Shown: positions 37,701 to 45,310 of the stretch, piece by piece
How positions within the stretch are numbered: position 1 is the first letter of the stretch
How the letters are laid out: each line of letters begins with the position of its first letter
Assembly (NCBI RefSeq): GCF_003854275.1
Contig: NZ_QTQP01000040.1
Coordinates: forward strand, 1 to 64,000
DNA length: 64,000 nt
From: Burkholderia sp. Bp8963
GTDB taxonomy: Bacteria > Pseudomonadota > Gammaproteobacteria > Burkholderiales > Burkholderiaceae
Direction: 5' to 3'
Position numbers and translations under genes: made by a program
The notes under the pieces: model-generated
What the model was told of the DNA's origin: nothing
Databases searched by the model: none
What the model saw: the letters and a program-made list of their open reading frames with translations, nothing else

Positions 37701-40700
37701 CTGCGAACAATTTCGATGCGCAGGCCAGCATAACGGACGGGTTTTACCAGAGCGCGGTGGCGACGATCCTGGGGGCGGCGGGAAGTGCGTCGGCCACCGG
37801 CACCTATACCGATGCCGTGTCGCTGTACGACAGCCTGATGTCGCTCGACGATCCGGCATCGATCACGGTGCAGTTCACCGACGGGACGAGTCAATCCCTG
37901 ACTTCAATCAGCAGCGACGCGACGAACCCGCTCCATGACCCGAATGTCGCGCTGAGTGCACCGCTGAAGAATCAGTCGGCCGACTACTACTCCGACTATC
38001 TGCAGTATGCGAATTCGTGGGGGACGTATTACGGAGACTGGGCGAGCGGACGCTACGCGCTCCATATCATGCCTTGGTCCCCTTTGCGTGTCGCGGCTCC
38101 CGTTCTTTCGGACTATTCGTCCTATCAGGATTATCTGGCGGCATACAACGGGCCGGGCAGCTGGTTGTGGGGATATACGAGTGTGACCGTCACCGGGATA
38201 GTCCGAAACGGGGTAGTCCTTTTCCACAAGTTCGGCACACCGACGCCGCCGGTTTTTTCGTCGAGTCCTGGCGATTACGGACAATACATCTCCGTCTATA
38301 ACGCCTATCTGGATCGGGTATCCGGTACAAAATCCCTACCGGTACCGCTCGCGAACCCGAAGAACGCGTACAGCTTCTTCTACGCGCCGACGGCACCGTT
38401 GTCGATCCCCTATACGGGGATCAATATCGGCACCTTGCCCGGCAATGTGCCAGCCAATGTCGCGACGGCCGACAACCCGCTGCCGATCAGTTTTGCGGCG
38501 CTGCTGGGCGGCCAGAGTTCGTCGTACCGGATCGTCGCCGGCGCCGACGTCGCGAGCGCCAACCCGCTCGCGGTGCAGCCGATCGCCGCGTTCGGCGCCG
38601 GCAGCGCATCGGGCGGCAACGTGACGCTGAGCCAGCATTCGGCCTACGTGGAGTCGAACGGGCTCACGCTGCTGCAGCCGACGACGATTCGCACCGGTAC
38701 GGGGTCGATCGACATTGCCGCGGGCAACGCTTTCACGCTGGCGGATACCACCGCGCCCGGCGTGGTGTATACGGCCGGCGCGCCGACCCAGGCCGGGCCG
38801 CCGCCGGGCATTGTCTCGGCGGTCATGAGCGGAGGGGCGGGGAAGCCCGACATCCTGGCCACGCCGACCGTCAATCCGGATTCGGCCGGCGACATCACGA
38901 TTCGCGCGCAGGGAGACATCAACGGTGTCGAATACGTGACCGATACGACGGGCGCGGTGACGGGTAGCGCCGGCAACAGCATCAGCCAGTACTGGTGGCA
39001 GTGGATGCAGATCTCGCCGGGCAAGACCACCGATATCAACTCCGGTGTGCCAGTCGCGCCGTTGACGCGCACATCGATCGACTTCGGCACCTTCGATCAA
39101 GGCGTGATGAGCGTCGGCGGCAACGTGTCCGTCAGCGCGGGCGGCAACATTTCGGACCTGGCAGTGTCCTTGCCGACCACGTGGTACAAGGATGACACCG
39201 GCAACCCGGTCACCGTCGGCGGCGGCAACCTGACGGTGCGCGCCGGCGGCAATATTCTGAGCGGCGACTATTTCGTCGCGAAGGGAACCGGCACGATCTC
39301 GGCCGGCGGCAGCATCGGGTCGGATATCTCCGTGGCTTCCCGATCCCTTGGCCAGGGGTCGGTTGCCGTATCGACGATCCTTGCGGCGCAGGACGGCGTG
39401 TTCAACGTGACCGCGCGGCAAGGCGTCGAGATCGGCGCGGTGCTCGATCCGTCGTATTCGAGCAGCTTCGTGCAGGCTGGCGGTTCGCCGACACCTGTCG
39501 TGACCCTCGCGAATTATTCGCAGTACGCCGACAGTCAAGGTTACTCGTCGACTTCCGCGGTGAACGTGCTGTCCACGACCGGCGATGTCAGGCTCGGCGG
39601 GCTCGGCGGCATGTTGACCGGCGCGACCGGGGTGCTGCCCGCCAGCGTGAAGCTGACGGCGTTCGATGGCGGCGTCGACGTCGTATCGGGCGGCACGCTG
39701 TATCCGTCTGCGGTCGGGCAGTTGAACCTGATTGCCAATCAGTCGGTGACGCTGTCGAACGTCGCGGGGCTCGCCACCGGGGTGGGCCTGTCCAGCAACC
39801 TGGGCATGTCCGATGCCGATCCTGCGATGATGCCGTCGCCGACGAACCCGCAAGCAACGGTTCCGCGGTTGACGGACACGACGCTCGGCGCCCATGCGCT
39901 CGAGGCATTGCACAACGACGACACGACGCCTGTGCGGATCTACAGCCTGAACGGGAGCATCGTCAACGGTACGCTCGATACGTTCGGCGGCAGCGACGGC
40001 TTCTACCGGAATCTCGTCACGCTGTCGATCGACAAGCCGGCGCTCGTGCAGGCCGGGCAGGACATCGTCAACCTGGCGTTCCTCGGCCAGAACCTGCGTA
40101 GTTCGGATGTGACCCGTATCGTGGCCGGCCGCGACATCTACGACACACCGCTCCCGAATAACGGCGGTGGCGCCGTGCCGGTGCTGGCGATCGGCGGGCC
40201 GGGCTGGCTCGATGTGCAGGCCGGTCGCAATATCGGTCCGCTGACGAGCCGGGTCGAACTGTACAACACGCACGCGGACACCGGCTCGGTCACCCAGGTA
40301 TTCACCGGCATCGACGCGGTTGGCAATGCGAACAATCCGAACCTGCCCCATGAAAGCGCGAACGTCAACGTGCTGTTCGGCGTCGGGCCCGGCGTCGATC
40401 TGTCGGGGTTCATCTCCACCTACATCGCGCCGGGCAGCTCGGTCGCGGGCGTGCCGAGCGTGACGCCGGCGCTGATCGCATTCATGAAGGACTACGACGC
40501 GGGGCAGATCGTCGACACCGGTTTGGCAAAGGACCTGCAGGACGCGCAGGCGAAGGTGGACAAGATGACGGCCGACGATGCGTGGAAGCAGTTCCAGGCG
40601 TTGCCGTCTTACGTGCAGCAGTTCTTTGCGGAAAAAGTGCTGTTCAACGTGCTGACCCAGGTCGGGGAGGACTACAACAATGCCGCGAGCCCGTATTACC

Positions 40701-41707
40701 GGAAGTACGCACGGGGCTACGAGGCGCTCAACGCGATGTTCCCGGGGTCACTGGGCTATACGGCGAACAATCTCGGCGGCGGCAGCAATGGCGCGAACAA
40801 GCAGGTCAGCACCGGCAACCTCGACATGCGCAGCACGACGATCCAGACGCAGCAAGGCGGCAACATCTCGATCCTCGGGCCGGGTGGGCAGGCGCTGGTG
40901 GGCAGCTCGTCGGCGCCGCCGCAGATCGTCGACGGCTACGGGAACGTCATCGCCGGCCCCGGCACGATGGGTATCCTGACATTCGAGAAGGGCGACGTGA
41001 ACATCTTCACGGACCAGAGCCTGCTGCTCGCGCAAAGCCGCGTGTTCACCGAGCAGGGCGGCGACATGACGATCTGGAGCTCGAACGGCGACATCAACGC
41101 GGGCAAGGGCTCAAAGTCGTCGGCCGATACGCCTGCGCCGCAGTATGTGTGCGATGCGAACCACTATTGCACGGTCGATGCGCGCGGCGAGGTGACGGGC
41201 GCGGGCATCGCGACGCTGCAGAGTGTGCCGGGCGTGCCGCCGGGCACGGTGAACCTGATCGCGCCGCGCGGCACGGTGGACGCAGGCGACGCGGGGATTC
41301 GCGCGGGCAACCTGAACGTCGCGGCGCTGCGCGTGGCGAACGCGGACAACATCCAGGTGACGGGCAAGGCGACCGGCATCCCGGTGGTGCAGGCGGTGAA
41401 CACGGGTGCGCTGACTGCCGCCAGCTCGGCCGCGTCGGCGGCTAGCCAGATGGCGCAGGACATCGCAAGGAACAACGCGTCTGGCGGCAGCCAGCGGCGC
41501 TGGACGATCTCCGTGCAGGTCGAGGGCTTTGGGGAGCAGGGCGGCGACGACAAGCGGCGGGGCCGCGGCACGCAGCAGCTCGGCTACGACGCTTCCAGTG
41601 CGGTTGCCGTCCTCGGGGTGGGCGCGGTTGGCGACGCACAGCGCACGTTCCTGAATCCGGGCGAGCGGGCGAAGCTGGGGAGAACGATCAAGGTCGGCAG
41701 GCTCTGA
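28763..41707 (+). CDS. Giant TPS exoprotein 2 (filamentous haemagglutinin-like TpsA)
   Basis: About 4314 residues from ATG 28763; a longer frame from 28595 exists but adds a Cys/Arg-rich stretch before the signal peptide. The signal ends at AHVQAAG. The TPS domain (NVDVKQTGQNAVLTWETMNV; VYVINRNGALFGAGSQVNVH), beta-helix, helical insert near 40,420-40,750 (ADDAWKQFQALPSYVQQFFA) and C-terminus (RRWTISVQVEGFGEQGG) match exoprotein 1 almost throughout. A central block at about 37,170-38,540 (YYSDYLQYANSWGTYYGDWA and onward) is unlike the corresponding part of exoprotein 1. Expected to be a surface-exposed or released adhesin. It follows STN/sigma/FecR module 2. Confidence 0.9.
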   Translation: MPSRVSESSGRTSQQSGAARVAQEAFLLRLRPLRHAVVLMLAAGVAAHVQAAGIMNLGQATARASGGGAGGSGVPGVPNLGVSAQQALQASQPSIRNLGHAAQAVAAQIAAQQSAAAAVAGLPSTVPNGLVPGGLQVAPGITFAKDNNGNLISQNTDASNPLLWVNANGPQQTVDSSGHVNVDVKQTGQNAVLTWETMNVGRQTTLNFDQSAGKQTNGANNWAVLNRINDPSGRPSQILGNVTAQGAVYVINRNGALFGAGSQVNVHSLVASSLNLLDMKNQPVPTPDGIAASNQQFLSLPAGTTGGLAYPESGNSTTVQGAAGVPNEVLGLGNTANVSGPYQAPGDITIEPGASITTHTNGTVSDGGFVLVAAPNVTNGGSITATAGQVVLAAGVGVSVRPNAFGAKNPQILLPELSGQLVTTDLQSGASIDITPAGTLTNTGIVQAARGNVNLLGSRVAQNGVVGVTTSVNTPGTITISTADEYSSNNPSGNAYPGRGQATGGVGGADDVHRAGLLSFGPGSVTMVLPDDNGQTATSTPGTVFTPGSIAMTAGAVWFQGGALVEAPGSSVTVTALTPSVAGVVPPGQTAVPGRIYLDDGATIDVSGLANVELPISKTLLTIDRIGQNELADSPLLRNGFLFGLKGVVVDSTLTGTRSDGVQWVGSPILNLSGYANLMPRTVDQLLTNGGTITLSGNEVMTAAGSSMNLNGGYVHYDGGMVNTTRLVDANGAIVPIGQANPYDTYVGIAGEFTESHPRWGVTKSWYNPLQTGGVYQGDYIVGGNAGTLDLYASQALVLDGDISAQAFGGSKQVQGNSLPSGGTLNLGVDPKLGSGAVIGLAWNKSSGAPSGVSGLVILQDQAPPLDDLMPGFSIDTPLAGSASPTPAASDPQSLLTTMVVPVATLNNGGFANLSVTEDYTAGKGIVVGQGTQLNLQPGGSITLSSPPVGADVNVAGRLSAPSGTISIASGGNVVVGPQGVISAAGQWVNNDVRVLPGTTPGNSQFINGGSISLSANESSVGLSDGTYSDTTGSIVLQPGSVLDVSGGGEMLANGQLLMQNGVPMGRAGNVSLSTYVAPQNLQFGHIDVHGHYLPTAQPTAGTLALGGTILSEGFSGGGTLTLQALGFRIGGDPSAASPWDVYLPASFFSQQGFGKYVLNAFYDTTVAPGTSIVLTQQNRLPDVLALQQAGTGTNLSTAGLTTSGQFDAYHRQATSLVLTAGSDVSWQASPTTLPSYPDVTGAVTLSAGASIQADAGASIGFGSPTQVTVLGSVHAPGGSIMLSADSGGSFAQPGQFSVYVTSNSRSVWLGPDATLDVSGVALANPLAAPVKAGGQTVLPNIGKVLPGGSVTLSSDAGYVVAQAGSKIDVSGTVAHFDQLQANGTVASQPVWSNAGSITLSAANGLFADATLSAHAGAAQAGGGTLTVLPRQNGGVPGATALVVRQSGTLAPAGLAPGQDFTTAIDPTTGQPIGQPTGVIQFAADRLNGSGISNLVLGDSTPPPLPMPFTPIAFAGNVNLTLPGSVTLNTSRIAALGLDQLDTLLSTPAQQWGSNTALSAMLAQAPANPLGTHVTIDAPYVAVVGPVNTSLSPQFTPVATVSDATLNVNASFIDLRNQVQLNNFGHANFDSHGDIRLSSTNVATNGPVALMPGALYTPGDLTFNAASVYPATGSTFIVDAVGPADPVTGTPAPTTVTFASNGASGTPLSAGGALLVDATNIVQGGAVHAPFGTLVFGVGDPTNAATLAQFNSLPLVATDSVRFANGSITSVSGSGAIIPYGTTIDGVEWRFSPLAGVTAYDLSAPPAKFIGVNGSRVALDKGATIDLSGGGDLQAAEWVPGTGGTRDVLSQYNISYASGKGATAMPINVGAGSVYAIVPGAQSPVAAYDPVFAQTVQPDVASNGTATTTTVTLGVGQAGLNDAIGKAVYLAGVPGLAPGYYTLLPGKYATLRGAYRVTVSSMTGNVAPGASKVLPDGTVVTAGYFADAVTGSRSATPTLFNVQSGPVWQQYSQYTLRDANSFFTSLAASKGNVTPPLPMDSGQLVLAATKALALGATLNTAAATGGAPAEVDIASQDIQITGNGALALAGYLQISGDALDSLNAGSLLIGGTRTATTSGVTITPIANSVVVSNNGNTSLKGPEILLVTKTDASGTDPNAANGLRVDAGASIAGTGDYPAAKDQPITIVGDGALLRVSNGAMAPLTRTGGKGTGLLTVGAGATLAGGQALTLDSSGNLKVDPSAVLSAKAITADGSAITFTSANGAVAANLPGFVIDPAGLAQFANAQQVTLRSYGAIGFIGDVNATFGNSVDLSAGTFTSDGGHVTLNAPQIELTNETGAPVGTATSGNGTLTVNAKEIDFGAGTKTVSGFGSVSMTGTGGIVGQNTGTFDFGALPVTLAAPVYLADTSSASTVKTTGTLTLNGATGTALTKTPVGGAFSFIGGTVSDNGATLAAPAGNVSLVATSGNLTIGSGSTVSSAGVSKQFFDVTRYAPAGSITLTADHGTVDVQSGSTLDFSGANGGGAAGSLTLSAPQQVVNLNGTIKGGAAAGYTGGSLSLDTAGAVDLDGLAKTLASSGVNQSITVHTKSGNLTLSAGNALTARTVSLTADGGAGNASDTANGNVNVLGTIDASGNAGGEIDLYGRSGVDIEGTLLARGSDPTQRGGKVNVGTSAVFDPTIVDPATHQSIATNATYGYENIEQANSGRIVLGANALIDVSGGTAGGLSGGTVNFRAPLLMDGSVNVTLNSPSEPKYGIKGTRATTLEAYAVWSTTDASTGAKHFDGIVDPAGWYDSNGHLLAGTFTAQGTNPPTFTFTPNATGDGGGTLTNNATGAQANLTGSQADLASLHSGIAAIGFAGMDSTYFAPTNPNTDHQTYYGGQIVKASDGTLSMMPGTLMDFVQNGVGVNGPKLQGSTANVANFRVAPGIEFDNPSTAINGGNISILSNWNLGTGLPNNNGTIVPVYRYQHTIAPMLTFRAANNFDAQASITDGFYQSAVATILGAAGSASATGTYTDAVSLYDSLMSLDDPASITVQFTDGTSQSLTSISSDATNPLHDPNVALSAPLKNQSADYYSDYLQYANSWGTYYGDWASGRYALHIMPWSPLRVAAPVLSDYSSYQDYLAAYNGPGSWLWGYTSVTVTGIVRNGVVLFHKFGTPTPPVFSSSPGDYGQYISVYNAYLDRVSGTKSLPVPLANPKNAYSFFYAPTAPLSIPYTGINIGTLPGNVPANVATADNPLPISFAALLGGQSSSYRIVAGADVASANPLAVQPIAAFGAGSASGGNVTLSQHSAYVESNGLTLLQPTTIRTGTGSIDIAAGNAFTLADTTAPGVVYTAGAPTQAGPPPGIVSAVMSGGAGKPDILATPTVNPDSAGDITIRAQGDINGVEYVTDTTGAVTGSAGNSISQYWWQWMQISPGKTTDINSGVPVAPLTRTSIDFGTFDQGVMSVGGNVSVSAGGNISDLAVSLPTTWYKDDTGNPVTVGGGNLTVRAGGNILSGDYFVAKGTGTISAGGSIGSDISVASRSLGQGSVAVSTILAAQDGVFNVTARQGVEIGAVLDPSYSSSFVQAGGSPTPVVTLANYSQYADSQGYSSTSAVNVLSTTGDVRLGGLGGMLTGATGVLPASVKLTAFDGGVDVVSGGTLYPSAVGQLNLIANQSVTLSNVAGLATGVGLSSNLGMSDADPAMMPSPTNPQATVPRLTDTTLGAHALEALHNDDTTPVRIYSLNGSIVNGTLDTFGGSDGFYRNLVTLSIDKPALVQAGQDIVNLAFLGQNLRSSDVTRIVAGRDIYDTPLPNNGGGAVPVLAIGGPGWLDVQAGRNIGPLTSRVELYNTHADTGSVTQVFTGIDAVGNANNPNLPHESANVNVLFGVGPGVDLSGFISTYIAPGSSVAGVPSVTPALIAFMKDYDAGQIVDTGLAKDLQDAQAKVDKMTADDAWKQFQALPSYVQQFFAEKVLFNVLTQVGEDYNNAASPYYRKYARGYEALNAMFPGSLGYTANNLGGGSNGANKQVSTGNLDMRSTTIQTQQGGNISILGPGGQALVGSSSAPPQIVDGYGNVIAGPGTMGILTFEKGDVNIFTDQSLLLAQSRVFTEQGGDMTIWSSNGDINAGKGSKSSADTPAPQYVCDANHYCTVDARGEVTGAGIATLQSVPGVPPGTVNLIAPRGTVDAGDAGIRAGNLNVAALRVANADNIQVTGKATGIPVVQAVNTGALTAASSAASAASQMAQDIARNNASGGSQRRWTISVQVEGFGEQGGDDKRRGRGTQQLGYDASSAVAVLGVGAVGDAQRTFLNPGERAKLGRTIKVGRL

Positions 41708-41796
41708 TGCGGGTTTGCGTCGCTGGATACGTCTTGTGCGTATGGCGGCATTTCCACGCGTGCGAAGCGTACGAAGAGAGCGAAGAGAGGTGAACG

Positions 41797-42267
41797 ATGC
41801 GCAAGACCCTGGAAACGATCACCCCGCTCACGGACGCGGACCTGGCGGTATTCGACAGGATGAGGCGGTGGCTGCTCGAGCCGCTCGATGACGGCCACGA
41901 ATTCCTGTACGACAGCATCAGGGGAAAGCTGCTGATCGTCCAGGCGGTCTTGATGGCCAAACGCTTCGGTCCGCACAACGTGCTCGAGCTGCAGGCGCTC
42001 GGCGTTGCGTTCGGCGACGCCCTCGCGCAGAAGCTGGATCTGGCCTGGATGATTTCCGACAGTGCGCACTTCGGAAGGGAGCCGGTACTCAATCTGCCCG
42101 GTACCAGCCTCGCGATCGGCGCCTTTACGGCGATCCAGAAAAGGGTGGTGCAAGGCGAGCCGGTCGACGTACCTGCGCTGTTCGACGCATTCTGCCAGTC
42201 GACGGAGCGGCTGATCCGGCCCAGGCGATCGCTTTGGGGGCGCGTGTTCGGGAGGCGGCTCGCCTGA
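41797..42267 (+). CDS. DUF3806-like protein
   Basis: 156 residues; start ATG 41797 after GAGAGGTGA. The pattern LELQALGVAFGDALAQKLDL, WMISDSAHFGREPVLNLPGT and QKRVVQGEPVDVPALFDAFC matches DUF3806 proteins, small cytoplasmic proteins of unknown role. No signal peptide or membrane segment. It stands 89 bp after exoprotein 2 and before a relic of another exoprotein. In other genomes I associate DUF3806 with scattered contexts, so no function is assigned. Confidence 0.7.
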   Translation: MRKTLETITPLTDADLAVFDRMRRWLLEPLDDGHEFLYDSIRGKLLIVQAVLMAKRFGPHNVLELQALGVAFGDALAQKLDLAWMISDSAHFGREPVLNLPGTSLAIGAFTAIQKRVVQGEPVDVPALFDAFCQSTERLIRPRRSLWGRVFGRRLA

Positions 42268-42420
42268 TTGAAATGGCATTCGGGAACGCAACCGGTGGGC
42301 GCAGCGGCATCGAGGCGACGGCGAATCCTGACTTGTCGCTGACACATGCCGTTTCTGCGCTACGGCGTCCATGCCGCGCTTCGACGCTTGCGAAGCGCTG
42401 TACTTTCTTACCGGTTTCCC

Positions 42421-42640
42421 AACATTCCAGGTGACGGGCAAGGCGACCGGCATCCCGGTGGTGGCGGCGGTGAACACGGGTGCGCTGACCGCGGCCAGCT
42501 CGGCCACATCGGCAGCAAGCCAGATGGCGCAGGACATCGCGAAGAACAGCGCGGCGCACGGCAGCCAGCGGCGCTGGACGATCTCGGCGGTACAGATGGA
42601 GGGTTTCGGCGACACCGGGGGCAATGACCGTCAGCGCTGA
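42421..42640 (+). pseudogene. Orphan C-terminal fragment of a giant exoprotein
   Basis: From AACATTCCAGGTG onward the sequence encodes VTGKATGIPVVAAVNTGALT, ASQMAQDIAKNSAAHGSQRR and WTISAVQMEGFGDTGGNDRQR, then TGA. This is the last 70 residues or so of the exoprotein family, with differences from both neighbours and one extra base (ATTCCAG for ATCCAG) at its left edge. Nothing upstream resembles an exoprotein. It is the footprint of a deleted or recombined fourth copy, or a partial duplication. Confidence 0.85.
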
Positions 42641-42666
42641 AAGCGACAATGGGTACGGAGGGGACC

Positions 42667-43509
42667 ATGCCGATGACGATGGAGTCGGGCCGCGCTGCCA
42701 CGGACGGCATGTGTGGCAGCGCGGCGATCCGTGCCGGGCGGCGTCGGGCGTCCGCGGTGAAAGGGTTGTCCCGCGCGGGGTGGGCGGCGATGATTTTCGC
42801 CACCGCCGCGATAGCCCAGACGACACGCGAGCCCGCCATGATCGCGCCGTCGAAACAGATCGACGGGTTCGCGCTCGAAGCCAACGCGACAGGCTTTTTC
42901 GTGAATGAGCAGGGCGACATGCTGACGGCGCGTCATGTCGTCGAGACGTGCAAGACGCTGTTCGTGATCAAGGATGCACGGGTCGCCCGAGCGACGGTCA
43001 AGGCAGTGAGCCGCGATCAGGATCTGGCGGTGATCACGAGCACGATCCGGCCGTTGCTGGCGGCAAGCTTCGCGACGAGCGGGACCGTGAGAGGCGCGCA
43101 GCCCGTATTCGCGGCGGGCTACGAAGTGCTGCGGCACATGCCTGACCGGGCGACGGCAATGTACAACGCATTCACGCGCACCGACGCGCGCAACGACGCA
43201 TCGGGCGAATTCACGCTGATGTCATCGGCGACCAACGGCGCGAGCGGCTCCCCGGTGCTGGATCAGGCGGGGCTGGTGGTGGGCGTGATTACCGATCGGG
43301 CGACGGTGTCCGGCGACGATGCGCGTTCGGTGGCGACACGCTCAGGCGCGGCGAGCTACGTGATTGCGATCCCGGGCGATCCGATCAAGACATTTCTGAG
43401 AACCTCAGGGGTGCCGTTCACGGAATCCGACCAGCCGCAACTCGAGCCGATGCAGGCACACGCGCCGCGCGCGGCGACGGTGGAGGCGGGCGTGTTGTGC
43501 GGTGGGTGA
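42667..43509 (+). CDS. Exported trypsin-like serine protease
   Basis: 280 residues. An N-terminal hydrophobic segment (about 33-51, LSRAGWAAMIFATAAIAQ) suggests export. The triad is visible: His90 in DMLTARHVVETC, Asp119 in SRDQDLAVI, and Ser193 in NGASGSPVLD (G-x-S-G-S-P). LVVGVIT and ASYVIAIPGDPIKTFL follow, as in HtrA-like S1 proteases; no PDZ domain is present. GGAGG lies upstream of ATG 42667; ATGs at 42649 and 42673 are alternatives. It begins 26 bp after the exoprotein relic, so it was probably the gene following a now-lost exoprotein and may process such adhesins (inference). Confidence 0.8.
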   Translation: MPMTMESGRAATDGMCGSAAIRAGRRRASAVKGLSRAGWAAMIFATAAIAQTTREPAMIAPSKQIDGFALEANATGFFVNEQGDMLTARHVVETCKTLFVIKDARVARATVKAVSRDQDLAVITSTIRPLLAASFATSGTVRGAQPVFAAGYEVLRHMPDRATAMYNAFTRTDARNDASGEFTLMSSATNGASGSPVLDQAGLVVGVITDRATVSGDDARSVATRSGAASYVIAIPGDPIKTFLRTSGVPFTESDQPQLEPMQAHAPRAATVEAGVLCGG

Positions 43510-43607
43510 GTGCCAGGTGTGGCGAATCGACACCATGCGACTCTGGCAGCATTGCTGACCCGCGTTTGATCCCGCGCTGCAGGCCAGCCCTTCCGCCTCA
43601 CGGAAAG

Positions 43608-44219
43608 TCAAACTGACAAGCGTTGCGTATCGAACGCAAGCCATGCGTGCAGCACACTCGCCGGCATGAAAGACAACAAACCGAACGCGAGGGTCACAAT
43701 CGCGGTCCACAGCGTCGGACCCAGCGGGCCCACGATTCCGAACGTCACACCGAGCGGCCCGGCGAACGCCTCCAGTACGCCCGCCATCCACGCCAGCAGC
43801 AGGAACAGCGCACAGCCCACGTGCATGCCGATGCCGAGGTAATGCCGGACGATCTGCGCGGAGCCGGCGAACGGCCGACGATGATGGCGCTGATTCGTGT
43901 GCACGATCGCGATCGCGTTGGTCATCGCGATGATGGCCATCAGCGAAGGCCAGAAGAAAGGCTGATCGCTATGCGGGTTGATCGCAAGCAGCGAGCCGAC
44001 TACCCAGAACGGCGGCGCGAGCAGCGTGCCGGTTAGCCAGGACAGGATCTGCCACGCAAGCCACGGCGAACGCCAGCGCGCGGCGCGGAACGTCAGCGAG
44101 CAGGACGCGCGATGCAACCCGCCGCTGGCGTTCGCAGAAGAGCGGGCTGGACGTGCAGGACGCGCAACGTGCCCCCACCATGCCGCAATCCGTCGCAGGA
44201 ATATTGAAGCGATTGACAT
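43608..44219 (-). CDS. Integral membrane protein, unknown function
   Basis: 203 residues from ATG 44219, with GGAGA six bases upstream. After a basic N-terminus there are about four hydrophobic segments: WLAWQILSWLTGTLLAPPFW, FFWPSLMAIIAMTNAIAIVH, IGMHVGCALFLLLAWMAGVL and LWTAIVTLAFGLLSFMPASV. No catalytic motif or known family is recognised. It converges with the protease gene (98 bp apart). Confidence 0.65.
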   Translation of the reverse strand: MSIASIFLRRIAAWWGHVARPARPARSSANASGGLHRASCSLTFRAARWRSPWLAWQILSWLTGTLLAPPFWVVGSLLAINPHSDQPFFWPSLMAIIAMTNAIAIVHTNQRHHRRPFAGSAQIVRHYLGIGMHVGCALFLLLAWMAGVLEAFAGPLGVTFGIVGPLGPTLWTAIVTLAFGLLSFMPASVLHAWLAFDTQRLSV

Positions 44220-44501
44220 GCGAATTCTCCGGTGCACGGTTGTGCCATCAGGGAGCGAGCAATTGGCGGACGCGACACGTTGCGACGTCGATGCGCGGCT
44301 GGCGTCTGCGACGCATGCCACTCACACTTCGCATGAGGTCCACATCTCTATAGCCAAGACGGGTTGGACATGAAAATGCCGCACATGTCGATGTGTCGAC
44401 GATGGATGGAGCACGGGCAAAGGGAACGGCGAATGGCAGTTGCCTCGCAGTTCAGCGAGGTCTTCACGGCGGAGAGTGTGAAAGCAGGTTGAAGCCTGGC
44501 G

Positions 44502-44768
44502 CTAGAAATCGGTCGGGCAGAGCGGGACACGCTTGCCGTCGGCAGCAAAGCCGCGGTTTGTTACGGCTCGCGAAATTCTGTCGGACTCGCGCTCGAATAT
44601 CTGTTTCAGATGTGTGCCGCTGGTGTCTGATGCACCGAGCTTGACGCGCGCGACCTCGCGGGGAATCTCGAACGCGGTGTAACCCCATCCGAGGTGGTAC
44701 GCGGAGAACCACAAGTTGCTGTCTTCCGTGACGAAGGGTGCCGTCAGCGATACGCTCGTTTCGTGCAT
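44502..44768 (-). CDS. Small DUF1488-like protein
   Basis: 88 residues from ATG 44768, with AGGAG 13 bases upstream. SNLWFSAYHLGWGYTAFEIP, then LGASDTSGTHLKQIFERESD and RISRAVTNRG follow the layout of DUF1488 proteins (a short beta unit, then a helix with E-x-x-R-D-x-I). Function unknown. A longer frame extends upstream to 45152, but its extra N-terminal part is low-complexity and unlikely to be coding. The 282 bp between it and the membrane protein gene shows no gene. Confidence 0.5.
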   Translation of the reverse strand: MHETSVSLTAPFVTEDSNLWFSAYHLGWGYTAFEIPREVARVKLGASDTSGTHLKQIFERESDRISRAVTNRGFAADGKRVPLCPTDF

Positions 44769-45265
44769 GGTTCGGAAGTCGCTCCTGGATGACACGATGG
44801 AATTATCCGGCTTTATTGCGAAAGCGCAATATCGACTCGAGCGCGAAGGACGCAGATCGATTCCGGTCGCCGATCGTCCTGCCTCGGAGGATCGTGAGGA
44901 ATCCTGTGGTTCGTTTGGAGAGTGCGGTGGCGACGGTTGTGCCGGTGCAATCCTCGCAGTAGAGGCCGCCGAACCCGGCAACGTGCCGTCGCGTCTGGAA
45001 ACGGGCGACTCGTCGTTTATCGGCACGAGTGCGGGCGGCAACCGGGCGGTCGACATGCCGCCGCGTGTCGGCTTTGTGTCCAGTCGACCCTGCGCGAGGC
45101 GCTTCGAAACATACTGGTCATTACCTATTTGAACTGAGCCGTGACCCGACACTTCCGATACGGGTCATCGGTCATCTCCCCGCATTCGGTGACTCCGTCC
45201 TGCCTATCGTGACGCAGTCACGGAACAAGACAGGCTTGCGTCAAGCCATTTGCAGGGCAGAACAC
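44769..45265. other. Intergenic region, nothing recognised
   Basis: About 500 bp. Open frames are Ser/Arg-rich shadows without ribosome-binding sites. I see no RNA gene or repeat. Confidence 0.4.
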
Positions 45266-45293
45266 GGAAAGCCCCGTTTCATCGGGGCTTTCC
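45266..45293 (-). terminator. Intrinsic terminator of the phospholipase D-like gene
   Basis: GGAAAGCCCCG, six-base loop, CGGGGCTTTCC: an 11-base perfect stem 17 bases after the gene's stop. The A/T arms make it usable on either strand. Confidence 0.85.
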
Positions 45294-45310
45294 CACATCG
45301 CAGGACGACA

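Noticed and set aside
42268..42420. Possible longer exoprotein remnant to the left of the C-terminal fragment
   Set aside because: Nothing in these bases matches the exoprotein family in any frame I checked; similarity starts near 42,421.
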